A stretch of 64,000 nucleotides of DNA from Lysobacter sp. MMG2 (GTDB lineage Bacteria; Pseudomonadota; Gammaproteobacteria; Xanthomonadales; Xanthomonadaceae). A program made the position numbers and the translations under genes. The notes under the pieces were generated by a model. It saw nothing but the letters and a program-made list of their open reading frames with translations, was not told the origin of the DNA and did not search any database. Within the stretch, counting starts at the first letter, position 1. Each line of letters begins with the position of its first letter. The stretch covers positions 62,001-126,000 of the forward strand of contig NZ_JAERQY020000006.1 in the NCBI RefSeq assembly GCF_016735495.2, in the 5' to 3' direction. Below are positions 40,969-50,289 of this stretch, piece by piece.

Positions 40969-41270
40969 CCGATCACCACGGCAAGAAGCCAGAGCAGGGC
41001 GGCGCATACGAGGCCGCCGATGATGGTCAACAGCGAGATCCTGGCGGGGCTCGCAAGACCGTTGAGGTTGCCGTCGTGCACCGACAGGTAGCCACGACGC
41101 AGCAGCCAGCCCCACGCCGACGGCCGCGCGAACGCGCCTTCGCCCAACTGCGCCTGCAACTGCGGATGGCGGTCGCGGATGTGCACCAGCGACAACGGCC
41201 AGAAGATCACGAACGCGCAGAAGCCGGCGATGGCGATGGCGACGAAGAGCAGGGAGAAGAACAGGATCAC
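40965..41270 (-). CDS. Small two-helix membrane protein, function unknown
   Basis: 101 residues. Hydrophobic helices lie at about 2-28 (LFFSLLFVAIAIAGFCAFVI) and 78-99 (ISLLTIIGGLVCAALLWLLA) with a cytosolic or periplasmic middle (RDRHPQLQAQLGEGAFARPS) containing several Arg. No family recognised. Probable first gene of the paiB-SDR-dehydrogenase-nbaC transcript, because the region upstream (41271-41397) is a repeat-containing gap behind asnS. ATGA overlap with the next gene. Confidence 0.72.
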   Translation of the reverse strand: MILFFSLLFVAIAIAGFCAFVIFWPLSLVHIRDRHPQLQAQLGEGAFARPSAWGWLLRRGYLSVHDGNLNGLASPARISLLTIIGGLVCAALLWLLAVVIG

Positions 41271-41276
41271 AGGCGT

Positions 41277-41388
41277 GGGATTCGGGATTGGGGATTGGGG
41301 ATTCGCAAAAGCGACGCGACGTGTTGGGCAACATCAGAACGGCGGGACGCGCGTTTTACCAATCTCGAATCCCGAATCTCCAATCCCG
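41277..41388. repeat. Inverted clusters of the GGGATTC/GAATCCC heptamer family
   Basis: The left cluster GGGATTCGGGATTGGGGATT (41277-41306 with flanks) faces a right cluster AATCTCGAATCCCGAATCTC (41361-41388). They are degenerate copies of the 7-bp unit found as a pure array at 39124-39228 and can pair with each other, forming a long imperfect stem downstream of asnS. Confidence 0.65.
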
Positions 41389-41397
41389 TAGATCGCA

Positions 41398-42798
<1,401 letters not shown>

Positions 42799-42871
42799 GC
42801 CTTGAATCCTTGCCGCTTCGGGCCAATTAGGGGAAAGGCCGGAGTTTACCGAACGCCCGGCATCACGTCGC

Positions 42872-42877
42872 TATAAT
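42872..42877 (+). promoter_or_regulatory. -10 element upstream of iscA
   Basis: Perfect TATAAT, 53 bp before the iscA start in the asnS/iscA divergent gap. The -35 region is poor. Confidence 0.5.
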
Positions 42878-42930
42878 CCCCATGCGGTAATCCCGCGCAG
42901 TAACTCATTGATGTCAGCCGGAGTCCTTTA

Positions 42931-43269
42931 ATGGCCGTCACCCTCGCTCCCGCCGCTCTCGCCCGCGTCCAGCGCTATCTCGTCGAAGATCCCGGCGCGA
43001 TCGGCCTGCGCTTCGGCGTGACCCGCACGGGCTGTTCGGGCTGGCAGTACAAGGCCGACCTGACCCGCGAGCAGGGCGCTGACGACACGGTGTTCGAGCA
43101 GGAGGGCGTGCGCGTTTACGTCGACGCGCTGAGCCTGCCGCTGGTGGACGGCACGGAAATCGACCTGGTCAAGCAGCGGCTGGGCGAGCAGTTCCTGTTC
43201 CGCAACCCGAACGTCACGGCCGAATGCGGCTGCGGCGAGAGCTTCACGACCAAGGCCGACGCGGCCTGA
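42931..43269 (+). CDS. iscA: IscA/SufA-type iron-sulfur cluster assembly protein
   Basis: 112-residue A-type carrier. The three cluster-binding Cys are Cys35 (RTGCSGWQYK) and Cys99/Cys101 (AECGCGESF). The segments FGVTRTGCSG, VYVDALSLPLVDGTEIDLVK and NPNVTAECGCG match IscA more closely than ErpA. It delivers Fe-S clusters to apoproteins. The next gene, class I fumarase, and the later sdh operon are Fe-S clients. No isc or suf cluster surrounds it, so it is a stand-alone carrier; naming it erpA is the alternative. Confidence 0.9.
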   Translation: MAVTLAPAALARVQRYLVEDPGAIGLRFGVTRTGCSGWQYKADLTREQGADDTVFEQEGVRVYVDALSLPLVDGTEIDLVKQRLGEQFLFRNPNVTAECGCGESFTTKADAA

Positions 43270-43337
43270 TACCCGATTCCCGGCCGCCTGCGGCGGCCTG
43301 CCCATCCCGCGCGAGGGGTGGGGCTCGGCCGACGGGC

Positions 43338-43343
43338 TAGAAT
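43338..43343 (+). promoter_or_regulatory. -10 element upstream of fumarase
   Basis: TAGAAT followed by G, 32 bp before the GTG start of the fumarase gene. Confidence 0.35.
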
Positions 43344-43375
43344 GGCGGTTCCGCCGCCAGCCCTGAAAGCCCGCC

Positions 43376-44926
43376 GTGAGCAAGACCGCACCTCAGCCGT
43401 CCAGCCAGCCCGTGTCCATCCGTCAGGAAGACCTGATCCAGTCCGTCGCGGACGCGCTGCAGTACATCAGCTACTACCACCCGGTCGACTACATCCAGAA
43501 CCTCGCCGCCGCCTATGAGCGCGAGGAGTCGCCGGCGGCGAAGGACGCCATCGCCCAGATCCTGATCAACTCGCGCATGTGCGCCGAGGGCCACCGCCCG
43601 ATCTGCCAGGACACCGGCATCGTCACCGTGTTCCTCGAGATCGGCATGAACGTGCGCTGGGACGACGCGACGATGGGCGTGGAGGACATGGTCCACGAAG
43701 GCGTGCGCCGCGCCTACAACCACCCGGACAACAAGCTGCGCGCCTCGGTGCTGGCCGACCCCGCCGGCAAGCGCACCAACACGAAGGACAACACGCCCGG
43801 CGTGGTCAACGTGAAGGTCGTGCCGGGCAATACGGTGGACGTGATCGTCGCCGCGAAGGGCGGCGGTTCGGAGGCGAAGTCGAAGTTCGCGATGCTCAAC
43901 CCGTCCGACTCCATCGTCGACTGGGTGCTCAAGACCGTGCCGACGATGGGCGCCGGCTGGTGCCCGCCGGGCATGCTCGGCATCGGCATCGGCGGTACCG
44001 CCGAGAAGGCGATGCTGCTGGCCAAGGAAGCGCTGATGGAGCCGATCGACATCACCGATCTGCAGGCCCGCGGCGCATCCAACCGCGCCGAGGAACTGCG
44101 CCTGGAGCTGTACGAGAAGGTCAACGCGCTGGGCATCGGCGCGCAGGGCCTGGGCGGTCTGACCACGGTGCTCGACATCAAGGTCAAGGATTACCCGACG
44201 CACGCGGCGAACCTGCCGGTCGCGCTGATTCCGAACTGCGCCGCCACGCGCCACGCGCATTTCACGCTGGACGGCAGCGGTCCGGTGATGCTCGATCCGC
44301 CGTCGCTGGCTGACTGGCCGGAGCTGACCTACGACGCCTCCAAGGGCCGTCGCGTCAACCTCGACACGCTGACCAAGGAAGACGTCGCCAGCTGGAAGCC
44401 GGGCGAGGTGCTGCTGCTCAACGGCAAGCTGCTGACCGGCCGCGACGCCGCGCACAAGCGCATGGTCGACATGCTCAACAAGGGCGAAGCGCTGCCGGTG
44501 GACCTGCGCGGCCGCTTCATCTACTACGTCGGCCCGGTCGATCCGGTGCGCGATGAAGTCGTCGGCCCCGCGGGCCCGACCACCGCCACGCGCATGGACA
44601 AGTTCACCGAGCAGGTGCTGGCGCAGACCGGCCTGCTGGGCATGGTCGGCAAGGCCGAACGCGGCCCGACGGCGATCGAGGCGATCCGCAAGCACCAGTC
44701 GGCCTACCTGATGGCGGTCGGCGGCGCGGCGTACCTGGTGTCGAAGGCGATCAAAGCGGCGAAGGTCGTCGGTTTCGCCGATCTGGGCATGGAAGCGATC
44801 TACGAGTTCGAAGTGCAGGACATGCCGGTCACCGTCGCCGTGGATTCCACCGGCGAGTCCGTGCACAACACCGGCCCGCGCGAATGGCAGGCGAAGATCG
44901 GCAAGATTCCGGTCGTGGTGGCGTAA
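43376..44926 (+). CDS. fum: Class I (4Fe-4S) fumarate hydratase
   Basis: 516 residues. An oxygen-sensitive TCA enzyme of the FumA/FumB type, fumarate to L-malate. The alpha part (to about residue 300) has the cluster Cys in CAEGHRPICQDTGI, GWCPPGMLGIGIGG and LIPNCAATRHAHF. The beta part (about 330-516) has GEVLLLNGKLLTGRDAAHKR and YYVGPVDPVRDEVVGPAGPT. Both subunit types are fused, as normal for FumA. The start is GTG at 43376. It follows iscA, a plausible cluster donor, and precedes a convergent gene with a hairpin repeat between them. Confidence 0.96.
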   Translation: MSKTAPQPSSQPVSIRQEDLIQSVADALQYISYYHPVDYIQNLAAAYEREESPAAKDAIAQILINSRMCAEGHRPICQDTGIVTVFLEIGMNVRWDDATMGVEDMVHEGVRRAYNHPDNKLRASVLADPAGKRTNTKDNTPGVVNVKVVPGNTVDVIVAAKGGGSEAKSKFAMLNPSDSIVDWVLKTVPTMGAGWCPPGMLGIGIGGTAEKAMLLAKEALMEPIDITDLQARGASNRAEELRLELYEKVNALGIGAQGLGGLTTVLDIKVKDYPTHAANLPVALIPNCAATRHAHFTLDGSGPVMLDPPSLADWPELTYDASKGRRVNLDTLTKEDVASWKPGEVLLLNGKLLTGRDAAHKRMVDMLNKGEALPVDLRGRFIYYVGPVDPVRDEVVGPAGPTTATRMDKFTEQVLAQTGLLGMVGKAERGPTAIEAIRKHQSAYLMAVGGAAYLVSKAIKAAKVVGFADLGMEAIYEFEVQDMPVTVAVDSTGESVHNTGPREWQAKIGKIPVVVA

Positions 44927-44954
44927 GTCCTACGCCTCGCTCCGCCGGATGGCG

Positions 44955-44978
44955 CCCTCTCCCGTTCGCGGGAGAGGG
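44955..44978. repeat. Dispersed palindromic repeat between convergent genes
   Basis: CCCTCTCCCG-TTCG-CGGGAGAGGG is a perfect 10-bp stem with a stable TTCG tetraloop. It lies 28 bp after the fumarase stop and 10 bp before the end of the convergent desaturase-like gene, so it may act as a bidirectional transcript end. Same family as 3606, 23018 and 36384. Confidence 0.8.
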
Positions 44979-44987
44979 TGGGCTCGA

Positions 44988-46109
44988 TCAGGCGACGTGG
45001 TCGTCGTAGGTCTTGCGCGAGCGGAACGGCATCAGGTGCTGGCGCACGATTCCGCGCGGCACCGTCTCCAGTTTCATCACCCCGTACTCCGCGGGCCACG
45101 TCTGGTCACGGGGCAGCTTGAACGTGCCCATGAGCATGTCCACCAGCGGCAGGTGGATGGCGTAGTTGACGTCGATGTAGTCGCGGTGCCGCGCATGGTG
45201 CCAGTGGTGGTAGCGCGGCAGCACGAGGATGTATTCCAGCCATCCGAAGCGGACGCCCAGGTTGGCGTGGGCCAGCACTGCCTGCAGGCCGACGAGGATC
45301 ACGTAGGCGTTGATCGCCGAAGCCGAGAATCCCAGCACCAGCAGCGGCAGCATGACCGCGCTGCGCGTCAGCACGATTTCCACCAGATGGATGCGCGAAC
45401 CCGCCAGCCAGTCCATTTCGCGGCTGGAGTGGTGCACGGCGTGGAAGCGCCAGAGCCACGGGATGTTGTGGTACGCACGGTGCAGCAATGCCTGGGCCAT
45501 GTCGGCCATGAAGACCGCAAGCAGGAACTGGAGCCACACCGGCATCGACTGGATTAGGGATTTCAGCGACGGGAACGCGGCCAGTCCGGCGACCGTGGAG
45601 GTGGAGGCCGTCACCAGGATCAGGATGAACTGCACCAGCACATGGCTCATGAAGAAGTACGCCAGGTCGGTGCGCCAGCCCGGGCGCAGTGGCGAGAGGG
45701 TTCGTTGGCCGAGGTAGCGCTCCAGCGGCACGAAGACCAGCGCGGAAAAGAACAGCGAGATCACAAACCAGTCCAGACCGAGCGAGTACGGCGTCTTCCC
45801 GATCGCATCGAACGTCACGTTGGTGCCGCCCAGCAGCACCGCCGCCGTCGCGCATCCCACGCCCACCAGGGCCGCGCGCCGATTGCGGCCGCGCAGGATC
45901 GCAAACGTCCCCATGCAGAACGCCGCCACCAGGCCGGCCAGCAGAAGATGGCGCGCGAACGCCTCGGTGTACGCGGTGCGGAACTCCTTGCTCGTCAGCA
46001 GTTCCGGGAAGTGGAAGCACAGCACCGCCAGCAGGCTCAGCACGCCGAGCAGGGCCGAGGAGTAGGCGAGGAAGGAGCGTCGGAAACGCCGGGCGACGGG
46101 TGGACTCAT
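44988..46109 (-). CDS. Sterol desaturase / fatty-acid hydroxylase family protein
   Basis: 373-residue integral membrane di-iron oxygenase. Four to six transmembrane helices lie in the first half, then the His clusters: HRAYHNIP, FHAVHHSSREMDW and YHHWHHARHRDYID, which supply the metal ligands. Such enzymes hydroxylate or desaturate lipids, for example carotenoids or ornithine lipids; the substrate here is unknown. The start at 46109 (MSPPVARR) has AGGA 5 nt upstream; a start at 46115 is also possible. Its neighbours on the minus strand are a patatin and an outer-membrane phospholipase, so lipid modification is a common theme. Confidence 0.88.
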   Translation of the reverse strand: MSPPVARRFRRSFLAYSSALLGVLSLLAVLCFHFPELLTSKEFRTAYTEAFARHLLLAGLVAAFCMGTFAILRGRNRRAALVGVGCATAAVLLGGTNVTFDAIGKTPYSLGLDWFVISLFFSALVFVPLERYLGQRTLSPLRPGWRTDLAYFFMSHVLVQFILILVTASTSTVAGLAAFPSLKSLIQSMPVWLQFLLAVFMADMAQALLHRAYHNIPWLWRFHAVHHSSREMDWLAGSRIHLVEIVLTRSAVMLPLLVLGFSASAINAYVILVGLQAVLAHANLGVRFGWLEYILVLPRYHHWHHARHRDYIDVNYAIHLPLVDMLMGTFKLPRDQTWPAEYGVMKLETVPRGIVRQHLMPFRSRKTYDDHVA

Positions 46110-46218
46110 GGACATCCTGTCACGGTGGATTGCGCGCAGGATGCCCGTTCCATCCGCGCCGCTCAATCAGCGAAATGCCCGTGCCGGAGCGGGCCGGAGG
46201 ACGGGCGGCGGGCCGTGA

Positions 46219-47175
46219 CTACAGCCGCGTCACCAGCGTCGCCAGCTTGTTCTGCGTTTCCTCGCGCTGGAGGTAGTTCTGCGCCATCGCCTCCAGTGCG
46301 GCGATGTTGGTCGCGGTCACGTCGTCCAGATCGTCCAGGCCGGTCATCAGCTCGGCCTGCAGGCGGAAGTACCCGTCGCCGACGAGGTGCTGCGCGATGT
46401 AGTCCACCGCGTCGGTGTTGCCGTCGAACAGCACGTCGATGATGGGAATCGCCCACTCGATCGCGCCCCATTCGCGGGCCGATTTCAGGTCGATCGGACG
46501 GCTGCGTTCGCCCGTGCCGACCGAGAGCACCACCAGGTCCTGCGCGCTGTCCACGCGCACATCCTTGCGCATGGCTTCGGCGATCGCGCAGGCCGTCGGG
46601 TTGTTGGCGACCACGCCGCCGTCGATCATCGCGCGTGCCCGGCCTTCGACCGTCATCGGGTGTGCAGGGAAGTAGACGGGCGCGGCCGTCGAGGCGCGGC
46701 AGACCTCCCACATCGGCAGGTCCGCGTGCTCGGGCTTGAAGCTCTTGAAGACGACGGGCTTGCGGGAAATCGTGTCGTAACTGGTGATCAGCAGCGGGAT
46801 CTTCGACTGCCCCAGCCGGGTGTCGCCGAAGACCTTGCGCAGCACTTCCTCCAGCCCCGTCCCGTCGTAGCGCGGGGCCGACAGCCCCTGGGTGAACATG
46901 CGTCCGGCACGCGACCACAGGCGCTGCGCCATGCCGGGAAAGATGAGGTGGCGATGCTGGCGATAGAGCCGCGCCAGTTCCATCGGCGCCAGTCCGATGG
47001 CCAGTCCGCAGCCGACGATGGCCCCGGTGGAACTGCCGGCGAGCAGGTCGAAGGACTTCAGCAGTCCCGGCTTGCCGGCGCGGGCGAGGGCGTCCTCGAC
47101 GCCCGCCAGCCAGTGGCAGCTCACCAGCCCGCGGATGCCGCCGCCGTCGAGCGAAAGGATGCGTCGCATGTCCAT
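46219..47175 (-). CDS. Patatin-like phospholipase
   Basis: 318 residues. The patatin Ser-Asp dyad is complete: oxyanion loop LSLDGGGIRGLVS (about 6-18), nucleophile elbow LLAGSSTGAIVG (GxSxG), and the DGG Asp in AMIDGGVVANNPT. A cytosolic acyl hydrolase acting on phospholipids or acylglycerols. There is no signal peptide. The ATG at 47175 is preferred, with GGAG 8 nt upstream; a GTG six codons earlier at 47193 is possible. It resembles the CapV-like patatin group in size, but no cyclic-nucleotide synthase is near, so an anti-phage role is not suggested. Confidence 0.92.
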   Translation of the reverse strand: MDMRRILSLDGGGIRGLVSCHWLAGVEDALARAGKPGLLKSFDLLAGSSTGAIVGCGLAIGLAPMELARLYRQHRHLIFPGMAQRLWSRAGRMFTQGLSAPRYDGTGLEEVLRKVFGDTRLGQSKIPLLITSYDTISRKPVVFKSFKPEHADLPMWEVCRASTAAPVYFPAHPMTVEGRARAMIDGGVVANNPTACAIAEAMRKDVRVDSAQDLVVLSVGTGERSRPIDLKSAREWGAIEWAIPIIDVLFDGNTDAVDYIAQHLVGDGYFRLQAELMTGLDDLDDVTATNIAALEAMAQNYLQREETQNKLATLVTRL

Positions 47176-47289
47176 CGTGGCGTCTCCGTGCACGCGATCT
47201 CCGCAGGATCGTCATGATCGGACAACCGGGTCGCGCAGGTTGCGAACCGGCTCACGTCACGATGGATCGGGCCGCGGCGCAGCGTCCGT

Positions 47290-48459
47290 TCAGTACCACT
47301 CGAACAGGGAAACGCCCAGGCCGATGTAGGTCGCCTTGTGGTTGTAGTCGATGAGGCTCTCGCCGTAGCCGTCGAACACCTGCAGGTGGCCGCGCAGGTT
47401 GTTGGAAATCGGGAAACCCCAGTCGAACTGCAGCGCGCCGTGCGAACGGTCGCCGCCGCGCAGCGAGTGGCGGCCCATCAGCGAGAACTGGTGCCCGCCG
47501 CGCACGTAGACCAGCGTGGCGTCGCCACGGCCGACGTAGTCCTCGATGTCGCGGTTGTTGTCCTCGTTCGCGCTTTCCTTGACGCGCCACCACGGGCGCA
47601 CCGTCAGCGCCCAGTTCTCGCGGTCCAGGCCGATCAGCCCGATCACGCGGTTCCAGCTGCGTGAGAGCGGGTCGGCGCGGCCGTTGGACTGGTGGTTCAC
47701 GCCGATGCCGAGCAGTCGGCCGTTCCATCCACCCAGGTGGTAGTTGTTGCGGAAGGTCAGCATGACCTCCGGTTCGTAGTTGGTCTCGCGGAACGGGCGC
47801 GATTCCTCCGCGTTGTAGACCTGCCAGTGGGACGACTGGGTATAGGCCATCCACAGATCGCCGTTGTCGCCGAAGATGTTCTCCCAGGCCTTGGTCTTGA
47901 AGCTGAGCTGGAACTTGGCTTCCAGTGAATCCAGGCCGAGCGGCGTGTTGACCGTGTTGTTCGGGTTGGGCGAGGAGGGCGTCTCGTTCGGATCGCTGCT
48001 CCAGAACGCGGGCAGCAGGTACACCGGCTTGTAGGCGCGGAAGTTCCAGGTGCCCAGCTTGGAGTCCTTGGCCAGCTCCCAGCGGCTGTCGAGCAGTGAG
48101 CCCTTGCCGGCGTTGGCGATGGCCCGGTCGAGCGTGTCTTCCATCGGGTACAGATCGCTGCCCGTCGGCGCCGGCGTCTGTTCTTCGGGCACCACTTCCT
48201 CTGCCAGTTCCAGGTTCTTCTGGATAGCCTTGGCTTCCTTCGCGGCGATGTCGGCACCGCGGGTGTCACGCGCGCTGCGCCCGAGTGCGGCGTCGTAGCA
48301 GGCCAGGCGATCGGCGTCGACGACGATCGAGACGCAGGCTTCCGGCGTGATGGGGTGGGCCGGTGTCTGTGCCAGCGCCGGCAACGGCGTGGCGACAAGC
48401 AGGCTGAAGGCGGTCAGGGAAAGTCGGTTGCGTGGGGCATCGTGCCTGGGGGACGGCAT
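47290..48459 (-). CDS. pldA: Outer membrane phospholipase A (OMPLA)
   Basis: 389 residues. The signal peptide ends ATPLPALA-Q (about residue 30). A ~100-residue helical extension with a Cys pair (EACVSIV...LACYD) precedes the barrel, longer than in E. coli PldA. The 12-strand barrel carries the active-site sequence GIGVNHQSNGRADPLSRSWN (His and Ser of the catalytic triad) and YVRGGHQFSL. It ends in aromatic FEWY, the outer-membrane insertion signal. It hydrolyses misplaced outer-leaflet phospholipids as a dimer, with Ca2+. Same direction as the patatin gene, 114-bp gap. Confidence 0.94.
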   Translation of the reverse strand: MPSPRHDAPRNRLSLTAFSLLVATPLPALAQTPAHPITPEACVSIVVDADRLACYDAALGRSARDTRGADIAAKEAKAIQKNLELAEEVVPEEQTPAPTGSDLYPMEDTLDRAIANAGKGSLLDSRWELAKDSKLGTWNFRAYKPVYLLPAFWSSDPNETPSSPNPNNTVNTPLGLDSLEAKFQLSFKTKAWENIFGDNGDLWMAYTQSSHWQVYNAEESRPFRETNYEPEVMLTFRNNYHLGGWNGRLLGIGVNHQSNGRADPLSRSWNRVIGLIGLDRENWALTVRPWWRVKESANEDNNRDIEDYVGRGDATLVYVRGGHQFSLMGRHSLRGGDRSHGALQFDWGFPISNNLRGHLQVFDGYGESLIDYNHKATYIGLGVSLFEWY

Positions 48460-48536
48460 GGGTCACTCGCAAAGGGGGGACGGGCGTCGCAAGCCAGTGT
48501 CGCATCGCAACACGGGCCGGCCGTGAACGAGGAAGG

Positions 48537-49022
48537 CTAGAAGAACCAGGCCGCCGCGAACAGCCCCAGCATCGCGAAGGCGAGGCCGAGTTTGAGCACG
48601 ACTCCAAACACGATGCCCAGCCAGGTACCGAAACCGACCTTGGTGGCCCGGCGGACTTCGCGGCCGTGGATGAGCTCGCCGCCGAGCGCGCCGACGAAGG
48701 GCCCGGCGAACAGACCGATCGGGCCGAAGAACAGCCCGGCAAACGTTCCGATCATGGCCCCGGCCACGGCGAGTTTGCTCGCCCCCACGCGCTTGGCGCC
48801 GAGAGCGGTGGCAAGGAAATCGATGCCGATGGAAAGGACGGTCAGCAGGCCCAGGATCACCAGCACGACCCAGCCCACCTCGCGGAAATCCCCGGCCCAG
48901 GCGGCCAGCAACATTCCGGCGAATACCAGGGGCAGGCCGGGCAGGGCGGGCAGCACCGTACCGGCGATGCCGACGAGGATCAGAAGCCCGGCCAGAACGT
49001 AATAAAGTGCCTGTAAATCCAT
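48537..49022 (-). CDS. DUF456 family membrane protein
   Basis: 161 residues, four to five hydrophobic helices with Gly-rich turns: LAGLLILVGIAGTVLPALPG at the N-terminus (DUF456 signature, PGLPL follows), IDFLATALGAKRVGASKLAV in the middle, and FFGPIGLFAGPFVGALGGEL. Function of the family is unknown. The start at 49022 (MDLQALYY) is where the first helix begins; upstream in-frame ATGs add a polar leader. It stands 77 bp upstream of pldA and may share its transcript. Confidence 0.88.
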   Translation of the reverse strand: MDLQALYYVLAGLLILVGIAGTVLPALPGLPLVFAGMLLAAWAGDFREVGWVVLVILGLLTVLSIGIDFLATALGAKRVGASKLAVAGAMIGTFAGLFFGPIGLFAGPFVGALGGELIHGREVRRATKVGFGTWLGIVFGVVLKLGLAFAMLGLFAAAWFF

Positions 49023-49188
49023 CCCGCTATACCCCATTCCTACGGGCACTTTGCCCGGATTGCATTTTCGCCCAGCGCGGGTTACGTTGCGGGCGCTGTG
49101 TTTGCCAGGGTCACCGTGAATCGTGGCCCGATGCGGTTGATCATCGATCCGCTACATCGTTGCACCTCGCTTCCTCCTTGCAACCAGC

Positions 49189-49204
49189 ACGTGGCTTGCC
49201 ACGT
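49189..49204 (+). promoter_or_regulatory. Hairpin in the cold-shock gene leader
   Basis: ACGTGG-CTTG-CCACGT is a perfect 6-bp stem 35 bp upstream of the csp ATG, between two CAACCAGCA repeats (49181-49188 and 49208-49216). Cold-shock mRNAs commonly have structured leaders that open at low temperature (known). Its role here is inferred. Confidence 0.4.
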
Positions 49205-49238
49205 TTTCAACCAGCAACGTTTCAAGGAGTGAGTGCCA

Positions 49239-49448
49239 ATGTCAGGTCGTGAAACCGGTACCGTCAAGTGGTTCAACGATGCCAAGGGCTTCGGCTTCAT
49301 CAGCCGGGAGAACGGTGAGGATGTGTTCGTGCACTTCCGCGCGATCCAGACTCAGGGCTTCAAGAGCCTGAAGGAAGGCCAAAAGGTTTCCTTCACCGTC
49401 GTGCAAGGCCAGAAGGGTCTGCAGGCCGACGCCGTACAGCCGCTCTGA
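49239..49448 (+). CDS. cspA: Cold-shock protein (CspA family)
   Basis: 69 residues, one OB-fold cold-shock domain. RNP1 KGFGFISRE and RNP2 VFVHFRAI are intact, with the start [15 protein letters not shown]. It binds single-stranded RNA/DNA and melts mRNA structure. AAGGAG at 49224-49229 selects the ATG at 49239. A structured leader precedes and a strong terminator follows, so the gene is monocistronic. Which csp paralogue it is, and whether it is cold-induced, cannot be told. Confidence 0.95.
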   Translation: MSGRETGTVKWFNDAKGFGFISRENGEDVFVHFRAIQTQGFKSLKEGQKVSFTVVQGQKGLQADAVQPL

Positions 49449-49488
49449 TCCGGAGCCGCTGCAGTCGCGTTCGTCGCGACAGGCAATG

Positions 49489-49520
49489 AAAAACCCGGCA
49501 ACCGCCGGGTTTTTCTTTTT
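49489..49520 (+). terminator. Intrinsic terminator of cspA
   Basis: AAAAACCCGGC-AACC-GCCGGGTTTTT, then CTTTTT. An 11-bp stem with a T run, 40 bp after the csp stop. Confidence 0.92.
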
Positions 49521-49630
49521 TCCGATCCCACTCGCGCAAACCCTCGCGAGTATGCAGGCGTGGGTCATCGATAATCCCGATGTCGAATCCGCATATCGCC
49601 GTGCAGTCTTTGCTGCCCTCGCCGCAAATG

Positions 49631-49661
49631 AAACGGCCCGCTTGCGCGGGCCGTTTTTTTT
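49631..49661 (+). terminator. Second plus-strand terminator with no open frame before it
   Basis: ACGGCCCGC-TTGC-GCGGGCCGT followed by eight T on the plus strand. On the minus strand the stem is followed only by TTT-CATTT, so orientation favours plus-strand transcription, although it also lies just behind the minus-strand glycine-zipper gene (stop at 49675). Between the csp terminator and this hairpin there are 110 bp without a gene: either a small RNA or a bidirectional terminator. Confidence 0.75.
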
Positions 49662-49674
49662 CCGTATGCGGGAG

Positions 49675-50163
49675 TTACTGCGCCCAGGCCTTGCCGTTGT
49701 AAACGCGCACGTAGGACCCTTCGCGGATGTTGCCCAGGTCCTTCTGCGTGACCACGGTGCTGCGGCCGTCGTTCATGCGCACATACACGTTGAACGAAGC
49801 GTTGTTGGTGTTCTTCTGGATCGCATTGCCGGCCAAAGCGCCGCCGACCGCGCCAGCGGCCGCGGAGACGTTCTGGTTGCCCTTGCTGCCGCCGGTGTGG
49901 GCCGAGATCTCATGGCCGGCCACGGCACCGACGATGCCGCCCAGGATCGCGCCCGTGGCGCTGGGCGCGCTGCTGCCGGCACTCACCTGCTCGATGCGCG
50001 TCACGGTGCCGCAGTCGTAGCAGTTGGCGGGCGTGGTGCTGTAACCGCCGCCGCCATAGCTCGGCGCCGGCGCGCTGCTGTAGCCGGGCGAGGTGGCGCA
50101 GCCGGCCAGCGCGATGGTGGCGGCAGCGGCGACACCGAGCAGACGGACGTTCTGGATATTCAT
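49675..50163 (-). CDS. Glycine-zipper 2TM lipoprotein (SlyB/OmpA-slot type)
   Basis: 162 residues. The lipoprotein signal ends LAGC (Cys22), followed by a Ser/Gly/Tyr-rich linker. A glycine-zipper 2TM segment follows (about 68-115: ATGAILGGIVGAVAGHEISA, GAVGGALAGNAIQKN), then a small SH3-like end (FNVYVRMNDGRSTVVTQKDL). Outer-membrane lipoproteins of the SlyB/Pcp type stabilise the envelope. A second, non-lipidated relative is at 52817. Monocistronic by position. Confidence 0.9.
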   Translation of the reverse strand: MNIQNVRLLGVAAAATIALAGCATSPGYSSAPAPSYGGGGYSTTPANCYDCGTVTRIEQVSAGSSAPSATGAILGGIVGAVAGHEISAHTGGSKGNQNVSAAAGAVGGALAGNAIQKNTNNASFNVYVRMNDGRSTVVTQKDLGNIREGSYVRVYNGKAWAQ

Positions 50164-50289
50164 GCGCGACTCCTTGTGGATGGCCGGGCCGAGTCGGCCC
50201 CGTCGCCATGGCGGTCACGCTAGACGCGGCGCAGTGAACTGCCGATCAATGTCAGGCCGTTCCCCGTTCGCGCTTTCCGGAACGTTCAG

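Noticed and set aside
46219-47175. CBASS-type patatin effector (CapV)
   Set aside because: The dyad and size fit, but no cyclic-nucleotide synthase, Cap2 or Cap3-like gene is adjacent; the neighbours are lipid enzymes.
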